NCBI RefSeq assembly: GCF_001278055.1
Contig: NZ_CP010802.1
Span: 1,899,504-1,963,503, forward strand
DNA: 64,000 nucleotides
Source: Desulfuromonas soudanensis
GTDB lineage: Bacteria; Desulfobacterota; Desulfuromonadia; Desulfuromonadales; WTL
Reading direction: 5' to 3'
The notes under the pieces are model-generated. The model worked only from the letters and a program-made list of their open reading frames with translations, was not told where the DNA came from and did no database searches. Every line of letters starts with the position of its first letter. Within the stretch, counting starts at the first letter, position 1. The position numbers and the translations under genes were made by a program. Of this stretch, positions 25,882 to 36,484 are shown piece by piece.

Positions 25882-26634
25882 TCAGGCAAATTGGACGATG
25901 CGTGAAAAATCAGCCGCCTTGAGGCTGGCTCCGCCGACCAGGCAGCCGTCGATATCCTCCTGGGCCATCAATCCGTCGACATTGTCCGGTTTGACGCTCC
26001 CGCCGTAAATGATCCTTACTTCCTGGGCTACGGAGAGACCGAAGAGCCCCTGAAGGAGACCGCGGATAAAGGCGTGGGCATCCTCGGCCTGATCCTCCGA
26101 AGCCGTCCTGCCGGTGCCGATGGCCCAGATCGGTTCGTAGGCAACGACGATCCGTGCCATGGCTTCTGCGGGGACCTCCTTGAGGCCGGCGGTGACCTGG
26201 GTATGCAGAACATCGAGGGTCTGGTCGGTCTCCCGCTCATCGAGGGTTTCGCCGATGCAGAAGATGGCGCCGAGCCCCTCTCCGGCGAGGGCGCGAATCT
26301 TGGCGTTGATGAAGGGATCCGTTTCGCCGAGGAGTTGGCGACGCTCCGAATGGCCGACGATGACATAGTCGCAGCCGGCATCTTTGAGGAGGGAAGGGGA
26401 GACTTCGCCGGTGAAGGCTCCTGTCTGCGCCGGATAGCAGTTTTGGGCCGCCAGGGAGATGTTGCTCCCCTGGAGAGCCCTGGAGACAGAAGCAAGGGCG
26501 GTAAAGACCGGCGCCACAACAATCTCCCGGTCGGTGACATCCTTGACGGAGGTTTTGAGGGCCTCGATCAGTTCCAGCGACTCCCGGACGGTATTGTGCA
26601 GTTTCCAGTTGCCGGCGATGAAGGGTTTTCGCAT
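25882..26634 (-). CDS. tpiA: Triosephosphate isomerase
   Basis: A 250-residue TIM barrel. Catalytic residues are visible: Asn/Lys in FIAGNWKLHNT, His in VGHSERR, and the Glu in VAYEPIWAIGTGRTAS; the phosphate-binding IYGGSVKPDN is also present. It interconverts dihydroxyacetone phosphate and glyceraldehyde-3-phosphate. Third gene of the gap-pgk-tpiA-secG transcript, 57 bases after pgk. Confidence 0.96.
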   Translation of the reverse strand: MRKPFIAGNWKLHNTVRESLELIEALKTSVKDVTDREIVVAPVFTALASVSRALQGSNISLAAQNCYPAQTGAFTGEVSPSLLKDAGCDYVIVGHSERRQLLGETDPFINAKIRALAGEGLGAIFCIGETLDERETDQTLDVLHTQVTAGLKEVPAEAMARIVVAYEPIWAIGTGRTASEDQAEDAHAFIRGLLQGLFGLSVAQEVRIIYGGSVKPDNVDGLMAQEDIDGCLVGGASLKAADFSRIVQFA

Positions 26635-26691
26635 GGTTGATCTCCGATTGGCAGGGGGGGGGCGATGTAGAAGGGCCCGTCGTCGGTGGCG

Positions 26692-27891
26692 TCAGCGTCC
26701 GGCAAGATCGGTGAGAGCCAGAATCCCCGGCAACTCCTTTCCCTCAAGGAATTCGAGGGAGGCGCCACCGCCGGTGGAAATATGGGTCATTCTGTCCTCG
26801 AGCCCCGATTTGTTAACGGCGGACACCGAGTCCCCTCCACCGATAATGGAGAGGGCCGAGGATTCGGCGAGGGCTCGAGCGATGGCGAGGGTTCCGGTGG
26901 CGAAGGCGTCGAATTCGAAAACCCCCATCGGCCCGTTCCAGACGACCGTGGCGGCTTCCTTGAGTATCCGTCCGTAGCGCTCGGCGGTTCGTGGGCCGAT
27001 GTCCAGCCCCATCCAACCTTCGGGGATGTCGATGTCGCTGCACACTTTGTGGGGCGCATCGGACTTGAATTCGGAGGCGATGACGTGGTCTTCGGGGAGG
27101 ATGAGCTGTACCCCGGCGGACTTTGCCTTGTCGAAGAGTTCGTGGGCGAGTGCCAGGCGATTTTCTTCCACCAGGGAGTTGCCGATGGTGAATCCCTGGG
27201 CCTTGAGAAAGGTGTAGGCCATGCCGCCGCCGATCAGCAGGATGTCGACCTTGTCGAGGAGATTCTCGATGACCGGGATCTTGTCCGTCACCTTGGCGCC
27301 GCCGAGGACGGCGACGAAGGGGTGCTGGGGCGCGGCGAGTGCCTGGCCGAGATAGCGAATTTCCTTCTCCATCAGGAAACCGGCCACGGCCGGGGTCAGG
27401 AGACGGGCGACCCCTTCGGTGGAGGCGTGGGCGCGGTGGGCGGTGCCGAAGGCGTCGTTGACGTAGATCTCGGCGAGGGATGCCAGTTGGCGACTGAACT
27501 CCGGGTCGTTCTTGGTCTCCCCGGCGTGAAAGCGCACGTTCTCCAGCAGCAGGACCTCGCCGTTCCCCAGGGCCCGGACCATTTTTTCGACCTCGGGACC
27601 GATGCAGTCCGGAGCCATGAGGACCGGGCGGCCGAGGAGTTTTTGCAAGTGCGGGGCCACGGGGGCGAGACTGTATCTGGCCTCGGGAGCCCCCTTGGGT
27701 CGACCGAGGTGAGAGGCGAGGACCAGCCGTCCTCCCTGTTCGAGGATGTAACGAAGGGTCGGCAGGGCGGCGACGATGCGGGTGTCGTCATCGATCTCTC
27801 CTTCAGCGTTCAGGGGAACGTTGAAGTCGACGCGGCAGAACACCCTTTTCCCCTTCAACTCGAGATCCCTCACCGTCATTTTGTCAAGCAT
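26692..27891 (-). CDS. pgk: Phosphoglycerate kinase
   Basis: A 399-residue two-domain kinase. The N-terminal domain has RVDFNVPLN and [12 protein letters not shown]; the C-terminal nucleotide-binding domain has [32 protein letters not shown] and [15 protein letters not shown]. It makes ATP from 1,3-bisphosphoglycerate. AGGAGG lies 6 bases before ATG 27891. The 71-base gap to gap contains a 9-bp hairpin, which may separate mRNA stability of the two cistrons. Confidence 0.96.
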   Translation of the reverse strand: MLDKMTVRDLELKGKRVFCRVDFNVPLNAEGEIDDDTRIVAALPTLRYILEQGGRLVLASHLGRPKGAPEARYSLAPVAPHLQKLLGRPVLMAPDCIGPEVEKMVRALGNGEVLLLENVRFHAGETKNDPEFSRQLASLAEIYVNDAFGTAHRAHASTEGVARLLTPAVAGFLMEKEIRYLGQALAAPQHPFVAVLGGAKVTDKIPVIENLLDKVDILLIGGGMAYTFLKAQGFTIGNSLVEENRLALAHELFDKAKSAGVQLILPEDHVIASEFKSDAPHKVCSDIDIPEGWMGLDIGPRTAERYGRILKEAATVVWNGPMGVFEFDAFATGTLAIARALAESSALSIIGGGDSVSAVNKSGLEDRMTHISTGGGASLEFLEGKELPGILALTDLAGR

Positions 27892-27962
27892 GGATCGCCT
27901 CCTGAAATTTCAAAGGGCAGGACCGCAGGGGTCCCGCCCAGGAAGAACAAAGTGCATTAGGG

Positions 27963-29021
<1,059 letters not shown>

Positions 29022-29044
29022 TTAGCGACATTAAGCCTGCGCGG

Positions 29045-29073
29045 ATGATAGCCAATCGACCTGCAAGCGTCAA
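29045..29073 (-). promoter_or_regulatory. Promoter of the gap-pgk-tpiA-secG operon
   Basis: On the minus strand TTGACG (29073-29068) and TATCAT (29050-29045) with 17-base spacing; predicted start near 29038, giving a leader of about 75 bases before gap. Confidence 0.65.
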
Positions 29074-29398
29074 CCCTTTTTAAGCTTAATGCGGGAGTTG
29101 TTCTGTTGCCCTTTTAAATGCGATATGGTATGAAGTTGCCCACGTCAACATCTCCTCCTGTTCGGAATTTTTCCGTCCCTGAACACCGCCTTCGGATGAA
29201 GACCTCGCATGGCAAATCGATTCAGTGCCTCTGGGCGTTCTCTAATTTAACCTAAGTTTTTTAAAATGCAAACATCCGCAGCCAATTCCCGACGGATCGA
29301 GAAGATGTGCGCATCACAGCTCCCCCTGTTCCGTCCGAAGGCTTTTGCAGAAGGTGGCCGACTGCTGTTTTTTCGCCAACGGGGACCTATTTCTCCTT
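29074..29398. other. Intergenic region between gap promoter and histidine kinase
   Basis: About 325 bases with no open frame, tRNA or strong terminator that I can support. It contains A/T-rich stretches near 29250-29270 that may belong to the promoter of the kinase gene, but no clear -35/-10 pair was found. A short complementary pair, ATGCGA near 29120 and TCGCAT near 29207, could bracket a structured RNA. Confidence 0.4.
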
Positions 29399-31465
29399 AT
29401 GGATTTCATGAACAAAACCCTTGAAAAGCGGATTCTCACCTTCGCCTTTCTGGTTTTGACCCTCACCATTGCGGTGAATACCGGGTTCAACATCGAAGGC
29501 TTCCGGCGGGATTACCGTGACGGGATCATTCTGCGTTGTCAGAGTTTAGCCGCCGGACTGCAAAACGCCATCGAAAATGTCCTTGCCCTGGGCCTCGGTC
29601 TCGAGGAGATGGAGGGTGTCAATCTCCGTTGCCAGGAAATCGTCACCACCGATCCGGAAATCATCTATTGTCTCATTGAGAATACCGTCGGCACCCCCCT
29701 CTATTCCAGTGACCCTTCTTTTTATTTTACCGCCGGGGTTGAATTCGTCTCCGCACTCAGCAAAAACACCTCCATCCTCAACTTTCCCCATCTGGGGCGG
29801 GCTTACGACGTTTCTCAGCCTGTTTATGATGCCGACGGAACGCTGGCCGGCAGGATCCGCATCGGTTTTCCCGAATCTATCCTCGAGAAGCGGACGGCCA
29901 AGGTCTTTCAGCGCTCGATGATTATCCTCGGCATCGCCCTCTCCGTCGTTTTCGGTCTGGTCGTGCTTTTTGCCAAGCGCGACCTTATCGGTCCGATCGG
30001 TCGTCTCTGTACCATGGCCAAAAGTGTCGCCGCCGGCGATTTCAAGGTGACGGTTCCGGCCATGTCCACCCGCGATTTTTCCGATCTGGCCACCGCCCTC
30101 CAGGAGATGGCCAGTTCCCTGCAGAGCCGCGACCAGAAAATACGGGAGAACTATCGCGAACTCGAAGAGACAAACAGGCAACTCCAGGAATCCTATGAAT
30201 ATCAGGAACGAATCGGAGCCGAACTGGGGCGCAGCAGGGAGATGTACCGATCCCTGCTCGAGGGGGCCAGCGACGCAATCGTCGTCAGTGATGATAACGA
30301 CCGGATCGTTTTGATCAACAGGGCGGCCGAGGCCTTTTTCGGCATTACCCTGGACAAGGTCGAAGGAATGAATCTCTTTTCCGCCCTGGAAATGCTGCAG
30401 GTCGAGCATATCGAAGAGCAGTACGGTCTTCACCGGGCAGTCCTCGAAGGGAAAATCGCCGAAGCCGAGGTCAGCTTCGTGCGGCCCGGCGATCAGCGCC
30501 TGATCGTCGGCTGGATCGTCGGGTCGCCGGTGGTCGGAAAGGATGGCAAACATCTGGTGCAGGCCACCATTCGCGATATCACCAAGGAAAAGGAAATCAA
30601 GGAAAACCTTGAAAAAAGTACCCGTGAGCTTCAGCGCCTCAATCAGATGAAGGACTCCTTTCTCGGGGTGGCATCCCACGAGCTGAAAACGCCGCTGACG
30701 GTCATCATCGGCTATGCCGAACTGATTCTCGGTGAAATGTCCGGCCGTCTCGACGAGACCGTCCTGGGAATGGTTCAGCATATTGCCGACGCGGGGGAGC
30801 GCCTCTCCAGTATCGTCCGCGACATGGTGGACGTCTCCATGCTCGACAACAATCGCCTGTATCTGCGCAATCGCGCCGTCGACGTCAACGATGTGATACG
30901 CACGGCCGTCACCGAACTGGAATTTTTCTTCTCCCTGCGCAAGCAGTCCTTCGAATTCAGACTCGACGACGATCTCCCCCCGGTCTTCTGTGATCCAGAT
31001 CGCCTTGTGCAGGTTGTGACCAATCTGGTCGGCAATGCCATCAAGTTCACCCCCGACGAGGGAACGGTCACCCTGGAGACCCGGAGGGCCTCTTCCCTGC
31101 GCACCCCTTATAATCTTGACCTTGCCGAGGATACGGAGATCAAGCCGATCGGAAACAAACCGATTTCCTATGTTGAAATCATCATCACCGATACCGGGAT
31201 CGGCATCGCCGAGCCGGACCAGATCCACATTTTTGACAAGTTTTACGAAGTGGGCAATATCGAGGAGCATTTCACGGGCAAGGTCGCCTTCAAGGGGAAG
31301 GGCGCCGGCCTCGGACTCGCAATCGTCAAGGGGATCATCGACGTGCTCGACGGAGAGATCTGGGTGGAAAGCCCCGGTTGCGATCCCGAACGCTGCCCCG
31401 GAAGCGCTTTTCACATCCTCCTCCCCGTCGAAGGGTCCGAACCCGGCGATTCCATCGGGACCTAA
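29399..31465 (+). CDS. Membrane-bound PAS-containing sensor histidine kinase
   Basis: A 688-residue kinase. A first transmembrane helix (about residues 12-32) and a second (about 172-195) enclose an extracytoplasmic sensor of ~140 residues. Then follow HAMP (about 196-250), a coiled coil, PAS (about 290-400), HisKA with the phosphoacceptor His427 in GVASHELKTPLT, and a HATPase_c domain (NLVGNAIKFTPDEG, ITDTGIGIAE, GAGLGLAIVKGI). The G1/G2 boxes are intact, so it should be active. No response regulator is adjacent, so the partner is unknown. ATG 29399 gives a normal N-terminus; ATG 29408 and an upstream start at 29345 are alternatives. Confidence 0.85.
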   Translation: MDFMNKTLEKRILTFAFLVLTLTIAVNTGFNIEGFRRDYRDGIILRCQSLAAGLQNAIENVLALGLGLEEMEGVNLRCQEIVTTDPEIIYCLIENTVGTPLYSSDPSFYFTAGVEFVSALSKNTSILNFPHLGRAYDVSQPVYDADGTLAGRIRIGFPESILEKRTAKVFQRSMIILGIALSVVFGLVVLFAKRDLIGPIGRLCTMAKSVAAGDFKVTVPAMSTRDFSDLATALQEMASSLQSRDQKIRENYRELEETNRQLQESYEYQERIGAELGRSREMYRSLLEGASDAIVVSDDNDRIVLINRAAEAFFGITLDKVEGMNLFSALEMLQVEHIEEQYGLHRAVLEGKIAEAEVSFVRPGDQRLIVGWIVGSPVVGKDGKHLVQATIRDITKEKEIKENLEKSTRELQRLNQMKDSFLGVASHELKTPLTVIIGYAELILGEMSGRLDETVLGMVQHIADAGERLSSIVRDMVDVSMLDNNRLYLRNRAVDVNDVIRTAVTELEFFFSLRKQSFEFRLDDDLPPVFCDPDRLVQVVTNLVGNAIKFTPDEGTVTLETRRASSLRTPYNLDLAEDTEIKPIGNKPISYVEIIITDTGIGIAEPDQIHIFDKFYEVGNIEEHFTGKVAFKGKGAGLGLAIVKGIIDVLDGEIWVESPGCDPERCPGSAFHILLPVEGSEPGDSIGT

Positions 31466-31476
31466 TGTCCCTTTGC

Positions 31477-31510
31477 GGCCGGTTTTCCCTTGCAGGGTCC
31501 GGCCATTTTC
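31477..31510 (+). terminator. Hairpin after the histidine kinase
   Basis: GGCCGG (31477-31482) pairs with CCGGCC (31499-31504), with an inner CCCT/AGGG pair, then ATTTTC. The T-run is short, so it is probably a weak terminator. Confidence 0.45.
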
Positions 31511-31552
31511 GGTATATAAACAGCGCCCTCCCGAGGGTGCGGGAGAGGCGAC

Positions 31553-32323
31553 GTGCGGGTCTGTTTACTGGGGAGCGGCAGCAAGGGAAATGCCGTCTAC
31601 GTCGAGAGTCGTGGATGCCGCATTCTCATCGATGCCGGGTTCTCCGCCCGGGAACTCGGCAATCGCCTGGCCGCCATCGGAACGGGAGGGGATGACCTCG
31701 ACGCCCTGTTCATGACCCATGAACACGGGGATCACAGCCGAGGGATGGGCCCCCTGGCGCGGCGGCATCGGCTTCCGGTCTACGTTCACCATCGCACCTA
31801 CAGGGAACTCGGGCGTTGCGGAGCGATTGACGATGTTCGTGAATTCGAGGCCGGGGACGCCATCACCCTCGGCGACATCCAGGTGACCTCTTTTCCCATC
31901 ACCCATGATGCAGCGGCCCCCGTCGGCTATGTGATTGAAACCCCCGAAGGGAAGGTCGGCGTGGCCACCGATCTCGGCATTGCCACCCGTCTGGTGGCCG
32001 AACGGCTCAAGGGGTGCCGGGTCCTGGTCATGGAATCGAACCACGATGAAGCGATGCTGCGGGATGGCCCCTACCCCTGGCATCTGAAACAGAGAATTCG
32101 CAGCAATCATGGCCACCTCTCCAACCTCGCCTCGGCGCAGCTTCTTCAGGGTCTTCTCTGGGAAGGACTCGAGGCTGTTTTTCTGGCCCACCTCAGCGAG
32201 GTCAACAATACCCCCATTCTGGCCGAAGCCTGCGCAAGGGAGGTCCTCGGGGCCCAGACCCTCTGCCGGCCCCTGCTGGCCATCGGGACCCAGGAGAGAG
32301 CAAGCGTCTGTTTCACCCTCTAA
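31553..32323 (+). CDS. MBL-fold metal-dependent hydrolase (YycJ/WalJ-like)
   Basis: A 256-residue metallo-beta-lactamase-fold protein. It begins VCLLGSGSKGNAVYVES, a signature of the YycJ/WalJ group, followed by ILIDAGFSARELG, the metal motif THEHGDHSRG (HxHxDH), FPITHDAAAPVGYVIE and SNHGHLSN. Characterised members of this group are nucleases, some linked to DNA mismatch repair; the biological role here is inferred. GTG 31553 has GGGAGAGG upstream. The gene is 87 bases after the kinase, so it may be a separate transcript. Confidence 0.82.
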   Translation: MRVCLLGSGSKGNAVYVESRGCRILIDAGFSARELGNRLAAIGTGGDDLDALFMTHEHGDHSRGMGPLARRHRLPVYVHHRTYRELGRCGAIDDVREFEAGDAITLGDIQVTSFPITHDAAAPVGYVIETPEGKVGVATDLGIATRLVAERLKGCRVLVMESNHDEAMLRDGPYPWHLKQRIRSNHGHLSNLASAQLLQGLLWEGLEAVFLAHLSEVNNTPILAEACAREVLGAQTLCRPLLAIGTQERASVCFTL

Positions 32324-32500
32324 GCCCTGCGCAGCAGCGCCTCTTCTCGGGGAAGATCCGGAGGAAATTCAATTTCAACGATCCTGATCAGCCCTGATTT
32401 GTGAAGGAAGGGCGATTTTTTTCGCACTCGAACCCCGGCCCCGGCGGCACGCCGCAGGGACCGGCGACCTTTTCTTGTTCAACGGTTTAAAGGAGGCAGC

Positions 32501-35482
32501 ATGCCCTGGAGAATAGCAGTCGGACTTAAGGACGGAGTCCGGGATGCCCGAGGAGAGCGGGTCAGACGGGAGATCCGGGAACATCTCGGCATTGAACTGA
32601 CGAGCGTTCGGACCATCGACATCTATACGGTCGATGCCGATCTCAGCGACGAAGAGGTCGCCGCCGCCGCGGCCGGACCATTTTCCGATCCGGTCATTCA
32701 GGAATTCGCCATCAATGCTCCCCTGGCGGGTGATTTTGATATCCTCATCGAAGTCGGCTTCCGTCCCGGGGTCACCGATAACGTCGGGCGCACCTCCCGC
32801 GAAGCGATCCAGTATCTCACCGGGCGCCCTTTTGCCTCCGGCGAGGGGGTCTATACCTCGGTTCAGTACCTCCTCAAGGGGGTGTGCGAGGAAGAGGCCG
32901 CCGAACGGATTGCCGCAGGATTTCTCGCCAATGCCCTGATCCAGCGCTGGACCATCATCCCCGCCGCCCGCTTCGACCGGGTCAGGGGGGTTCCGGTGAC
33001 CGTTCCCAGGGTGGTCGTCGGCGCTCCCCCCCAAATTCGGGAGATCGACCTGGATGTCTCCGACGAGGCCCTGATGCAGATCAGCCGCGAGGGGATGCTG
33101 GCCCTCAATCTCGAGGAAATGAAAAAGCTCCAGTCGTACGCCAGCGATCCGGCCCTGGGCAAGGCTCGCGCCCGCGTCGGCCTCGGCTCCCGGTTGACCG
33201 ATGGCGAGCTCGAGGCCCTGGCCCAGACCTGGAGCGAGCACTGCAAGCACAAAATCTTCTCCGCCCGCATCGAATACCGGGATGAGCACGGCAAGTCCGA
33301 GACCATCGACTCCCTGTTCAAAACCTATATCGTCGGCGCCACCCGCGACATCCGGGCCCGACTCGGCGACAGGGACTTCTGTCTTTCCGTGTTCAAGGAC
33401 AACGCCGGGGTGATTCGCTTCAACGACGACTGGAGCCTGGTATTCAAGGTCGAGACCCACAACTCTCCCAGCGCTCTCGATCCGTACGGCGGAGCCCTGA
33501 CGGGGATCGTCGGCGTCAACCGCGACGGCGTCGGCACCGGCATGGGAGCACGGCTGATCTTCAACACCGACGTCTTCTGTTTTGCCTCTCCCTTCTACGA
33601 CAAGCCGCTGCCGCAGCGCCTGCTGCACCCGCGTCGCATCTTTGAAGGGGTGGTCGAGGGGGTCGAGCACGGCGGCAACAAGAGCGGCATACCGACGGTC
33701 AACGGTTCCCTGGTCTTCGACGAGCGATTCGTCGGCAAGCCCCTGGTCTACTGCGGAACCGCCGCGATCATGCCGGCAAAACTCAACGGCAAGCCGAGCC
33801 ACGAAAAGCGAGTCCTGGTCGGCGACCGCATCGTCATGGTCGGCGGTCGCATCGGCAAGGATGGCATTCACGGCGCCACCTTCTCTTCCGAGGAACTTCA
33901 TGAGGGGTCTCCGGTGACGGCGGTGCAGATCGGCGATCCCATCACCCAGCGGCGCATGTTCGACTTTCTGATCGTCGCCCGCGACCGCGGTCTCTACAAC
34001 TCGATTACCGACAACGGCGCCGGGGGACTCTCCTCCTCCGTCGGCGAGATGTCCGAGGACACGGGGGGGTTCGAAATGCACCTCGATCGCGCTCCCCTCA
34101 AATATCCGGGGCTGCAGCCCTGGGAAATCCTCATCTCGGAGGCACAGGAACGGATGACCCTGGCCGTCCCTCCCGACAAGCTTGAGGCCTTTATCGCCCT
34201 GGCGGGGGAGATGGACGTCGAGGCCACCGACCTTGGGGTTTTCACCGACTCGGGGTACTATCACTGTCTCTACAACGGCAAGACCCTCACCTACCTGGAT
34301 ATGAATTTTCTCCACGGCGGCGTGCCGCAGATGACGATCCCCGCGGTTTGGGAGGTCAGGGATCACCGCGAACCGGATTTCCCCCAACCCCTCGACATGG
34401 ACGCCACCCTGCGGCACATGCTCGGTCGTCTCAATATCTGTTCCAAGGAGGCGGTCGTCCGCCGCTATGACCACGAGGTCCAGGCCGGTACGGTTCTCAA
34501 ACCCCTGGTCGGAGTCGCCAACGACGGCCCCGCCGATGCGGCCATGGTCCGGCCGCTCTTCGATTCCTTCGAGGGGGTGGTCGTCTCCCACGGCATCTGT
34601 CCCCGCTACAGCGACATTGACACCTATCACATGATGGCCTGCGCCATCGACGAGGGGCTGCGCAACTACGTTGCCGTCGGCGGCAACATCGAGCATGTCG
34701 CCGGGCTCGACAACTTCTGCTGGTGCGATCCGGTCAAGAGCGATAAGACCCCTGACGGCGAGTACAAGGCGGCCCAGCTGGTGCGGGCCAACAAGGCGCT
34801 CTATGACTACTGCGTCGCCTTCGGCGTGCCGCTGATCTCCGGCAAGGACTCGATGAAAAACGACTACCAGATCGGCGAGACCAAGATCTCCATTCCGCCG
34901 ACGGTCCTCTTTTCGGTCATCGGCAAGATCGACGACGTCCGTACGGCGACCACCATGGACGCCAAACGTCCCGGCGACCTCGTCTATCTCCTCGGCCTGA
35001 CCCGGGACGAGCTCGGCGGTTCCGAGTACTACGCTCTCAAAGGCCATCTCGGCAAAAATGTGCCGCAGGTCGATGCTCCCTACGCCATGAAGCTCTTCCG
35101 GGCCATCAACCGTGCCCAGCAGGCAGGGGTGCTCGCCTCCTGTCATGACCTCTCCGACGGCGGTCTCGGCGTCGCCCTGGCGGAAACCGCCTCGGCCGGC
35201 GGCTTCGGCATCCACGCCGACCTGCGGGCGGTAAAGGTCGCGGAACCGCTGCGGGAGGATGCGATCCTCTTCTCCGAATCCCAGAGCCGTTTTCTGGTCA
35301 CCGTGCGCCCCGGTCATCGGGAGCGTTTCGAAGGACTCTTTTCCGGGCAGGACGTCTCTTTCCTCGGCGAAGTGACCGCGGACGACGAGCTGCGCCTCAT
35401 CGGTCTTTCCGGAGGAGTCCTGGTCCGTTCCAGCATTCACGATCTCAAGGAGGCGTGGCAGACGCCCCTCAAGGAGCTCTAG
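32501..35482 (+). CDS. purL: Phosphoribosylformylglycinamidine synthase, PurS-PurL fusion
   Basis: A 993-residue fusion. Residues ~1-170 form PurS-like tandem domains (PWRIAVGLKDGVRDARGE and GVYTSVQYLL), and the remainder is the PurL large subunit with WSEHCKHKIFSARI, VFKVETHNSPSALDPYGGA, GVGTGMGARL, HGGNKSGIPTVNG and the C-terminal AIR-synthase repeat. It amidates FGAR to FGAM with ATP and ammonia from PurQ. Desulfuromonads carry this PurSL arrangement. ATG 32501 has AAAGGAGG upstream. It lies three bases before purQ. The ~175-base region before it has no clear promoter but is followed by a strong ribosome-binding site. Confidence 0.93.
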   Translation: MPWRIAVGLKDGVRDARGERVRREIREHLGIELTSVRTIDIYTVDADLSDEEVAAAAAGPFSDPVIQEFAINAPLAGDFDILIEVGFRPGVTDNVGRTSREAIQYLTGRPFASGEGVYTSVQYLLKGVCEEEAAERIAAGFLANALIQRWTIIPAARFDRVRGVPVTVPRVVVGAPPQIREIDLDVSDEALMQISREGMLALNLEEMKKLQSYASDPALGKARARVGLGSRLTDGELEALAQTWSEHCKHKIFSARIEYRDEHGKSETIDSLFKTYIVGATRDIRARLGDRDFCLSVFKDNAGVIRFNDDWSLVFKVETHNSPSALDPYGGALTGIVGVNRDGVGTGMGARLIFNTDVFCFASPFYDKPLPQRLLHPRRIFEGVVEGVEHGGNKSGIPTVNGSLVFDERFVGKPLVYCGTAAIMPAKLNGKPSHEKRVLVGDRIVMVGGRIGKDGIHGATFSSEELHEGSPVTAVQIGDPITQRRMFDFLIVARDRGLYNSITDNGAGGLSSSVGEMSEDTGGFEMHLDRAPLKYPGLQPWEILISEAQERMTLAVPPDKLEAFIALAGEMDVEATDLGVFTDSGYYHCLYNGKTLTYLDMNFLHGGVPQMTIPAVWEVRDHREPDFPQPLDMDATLRHMLGRLNICSKEAVVRRYDHEVQAGTVLKPLVGVANDGPADAAMVRPLFDSFEGVVVSHGICPRYSDIDTYHMMACAIDEGLRNYVAVGGNIEHVAGLDNFCWCDPVKSDKTPDGEYKAAQLVRANKALYDYCVAFGVPLISGKDSMKNDYQIGETKISIPPTVLFSVIGKIDDVRTATTMDAKRPGDLVYLLGLTRDELGGSEYYALKGHLGKNVPQVDAPYAMKLFRAINRAQQAGVLASCHDLSDGGLGVALAETASAGGFGIHADLRAVKVAEPLREDAILFSESQSRFLVTVRPGHRERFEGLFSGQDVSFLGEVTADDELRLIGLSGGVLVRSSIHDLKEAWQTPLKEL

Positions 35483-35485
35483 GTT

Positions 35486-36316
35486 ATGGCGAAACAGGTT
35501 CGAGCTATTGTTATCTCCGGCAACGGAACCAACTGCGAACGGGAGGTGGCCAACGCCTGTCGTCTGGCCGGAGCCGAGGTGGCGGACATCGTCCATATCT
35601 CCGAACTCCTCGCCGGGCGGGTCCGCCTCGACGACTACCATTTTCTCAATCTCGCCGGGGGGTTTCTCGACGGCGACGACCTCGGCAGCGCCAAGGCCGG
35701 AGCCAACCGCCTGCTCCACGCGCCGGTCAAGGGGAGCAGCGAACACCTGATCGACCAGGTTCGGCGCTTCATCGCCGCGGGAAAGCTGGTCCTCGGGGTC
35801 TGCAACGGTTTTCAGTTGATGGTCAAGATGGGACTCCTTCCGGCTCTCGACGGCGATTTCGATCGCCAGAGTGCCACCCTGACCTTCAACGACGGGGGCC
35901 GTTTTCTCGACCGTTGGGTCTATCTCAGGGTCGATACCGATTCCCCCTGTGTCTTCACCGCCGGGCTCAAGGGGATCTATCTCCCGGTACGCCACGGCGA
36001 GGGGAAATTCGTCACCGAGTCGCCGGAAATCCTAGCGCAGATCGAAACCCGGCATCTGGCCCCCCTGCGCTACAGTGACGGGGAATATCGAGCGGCAACC
36101 ATGGAGGCTTCCTTCAACCCCAACGGTTCCGTCGCCGGCATCGCCGGTGTCTGTGACCAGACGGGCCGACTCTTCGGACTGATGCCCCATCCCGAAGCCT
36201 ATGTGCACCGCACCCACCATCCGCGCTGGACCCGCGAGGAGGACCTCCCCGAAGAGGGGATGGGGCTGTGGCTCTACCAGAATGCCGTTCGCTTCATCCG
36301 GGAAAAGCTCCTTTAG
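35486..36316 (+). CDS. purQ: Phosphoribosylformylglycinamidine synthase glutaminase subunit PurQ
   Basis: A 276-residue class I glutamine amidotransferase, somewhat longer than the ~225-residue PurQ of Bacillus. VISGNGTNCEREVANACRLAG starts the protein, with LAGGF, the nucleophile in LGVCNGFQLMVKMG, and the catalytic His/Glu in LMPHPEAYVH. It feeds ammonia to PurSL. The ATG at 35486 starts three bases after the purL stop, and the AAGGAG at the end of purL serves as its binding site, so expression is coupled. Confidence 0.92.
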   Translation: MAKQVRAIVISGNGTNCEREVANACRLAGAEVADIVHISELLAGRVRLDDYHFLNLAGGFLDGDDLGSAKAGANRLLHAPVKGSSEHLIDQVRRFIAAGKLVLGVCNGFQLMVKMGLLPALDGDFDRQSATLTFNDGGRFLDRWVYLRVDTDSPCVFTAGLKGIYLPVRHGEGKFVTESPEILAQIETRHLAPLRYSDGEYRAATMEASFNPNGSVAGIAGVCDQTGRLFGLMPHPEAYVHRTHHPRWTREEDLPEEGMGLWLYQNAVRFIREKLL

Positions 36317-36326
36317 TTATTGCGGA

Positions 36327-36374
36327 CCCGGCACCCCGACCCCAAGGGTGTCCCCCTTGCCGGGGGGTATCTTT
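36327..36374 (+). terminator. Possible terminator after purQ
   Basis: CCCGGCA (36327-36333) pairs with TGCCGGG (36358-36364), with inner pairing possible in the C-rich loop, followed by GGGTATCTTTTA. The T-run is modest. Confidence 0.5.
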
Positions 36375-36484
36375 TACGGCGCCGGTTGTGTTAGACTTGC
36401 GCTCGGGTACGGCAGGGGAGGGGTGCGATAACCCACCGTTCTGCCGAAGAAATATTCGTCTCAACAAAAGGAGCAGTCTGTTCC

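Noticed and set aside
29100-29240. 6S-like or other small structured RNA between gap and the histidine kinase
   Set aside because: Only a 6-bp complementary pair was found, with no central bubble or closing stem pattern.
32375-35995. A very long open frame on the minus strand opposite purSL and purQ (about 1200 codons)
   Set aside because: It is in a composition shadow of the real genes; its translation lacks any domain pattern, and purSL and purQ are unambiguous on the plus strand.
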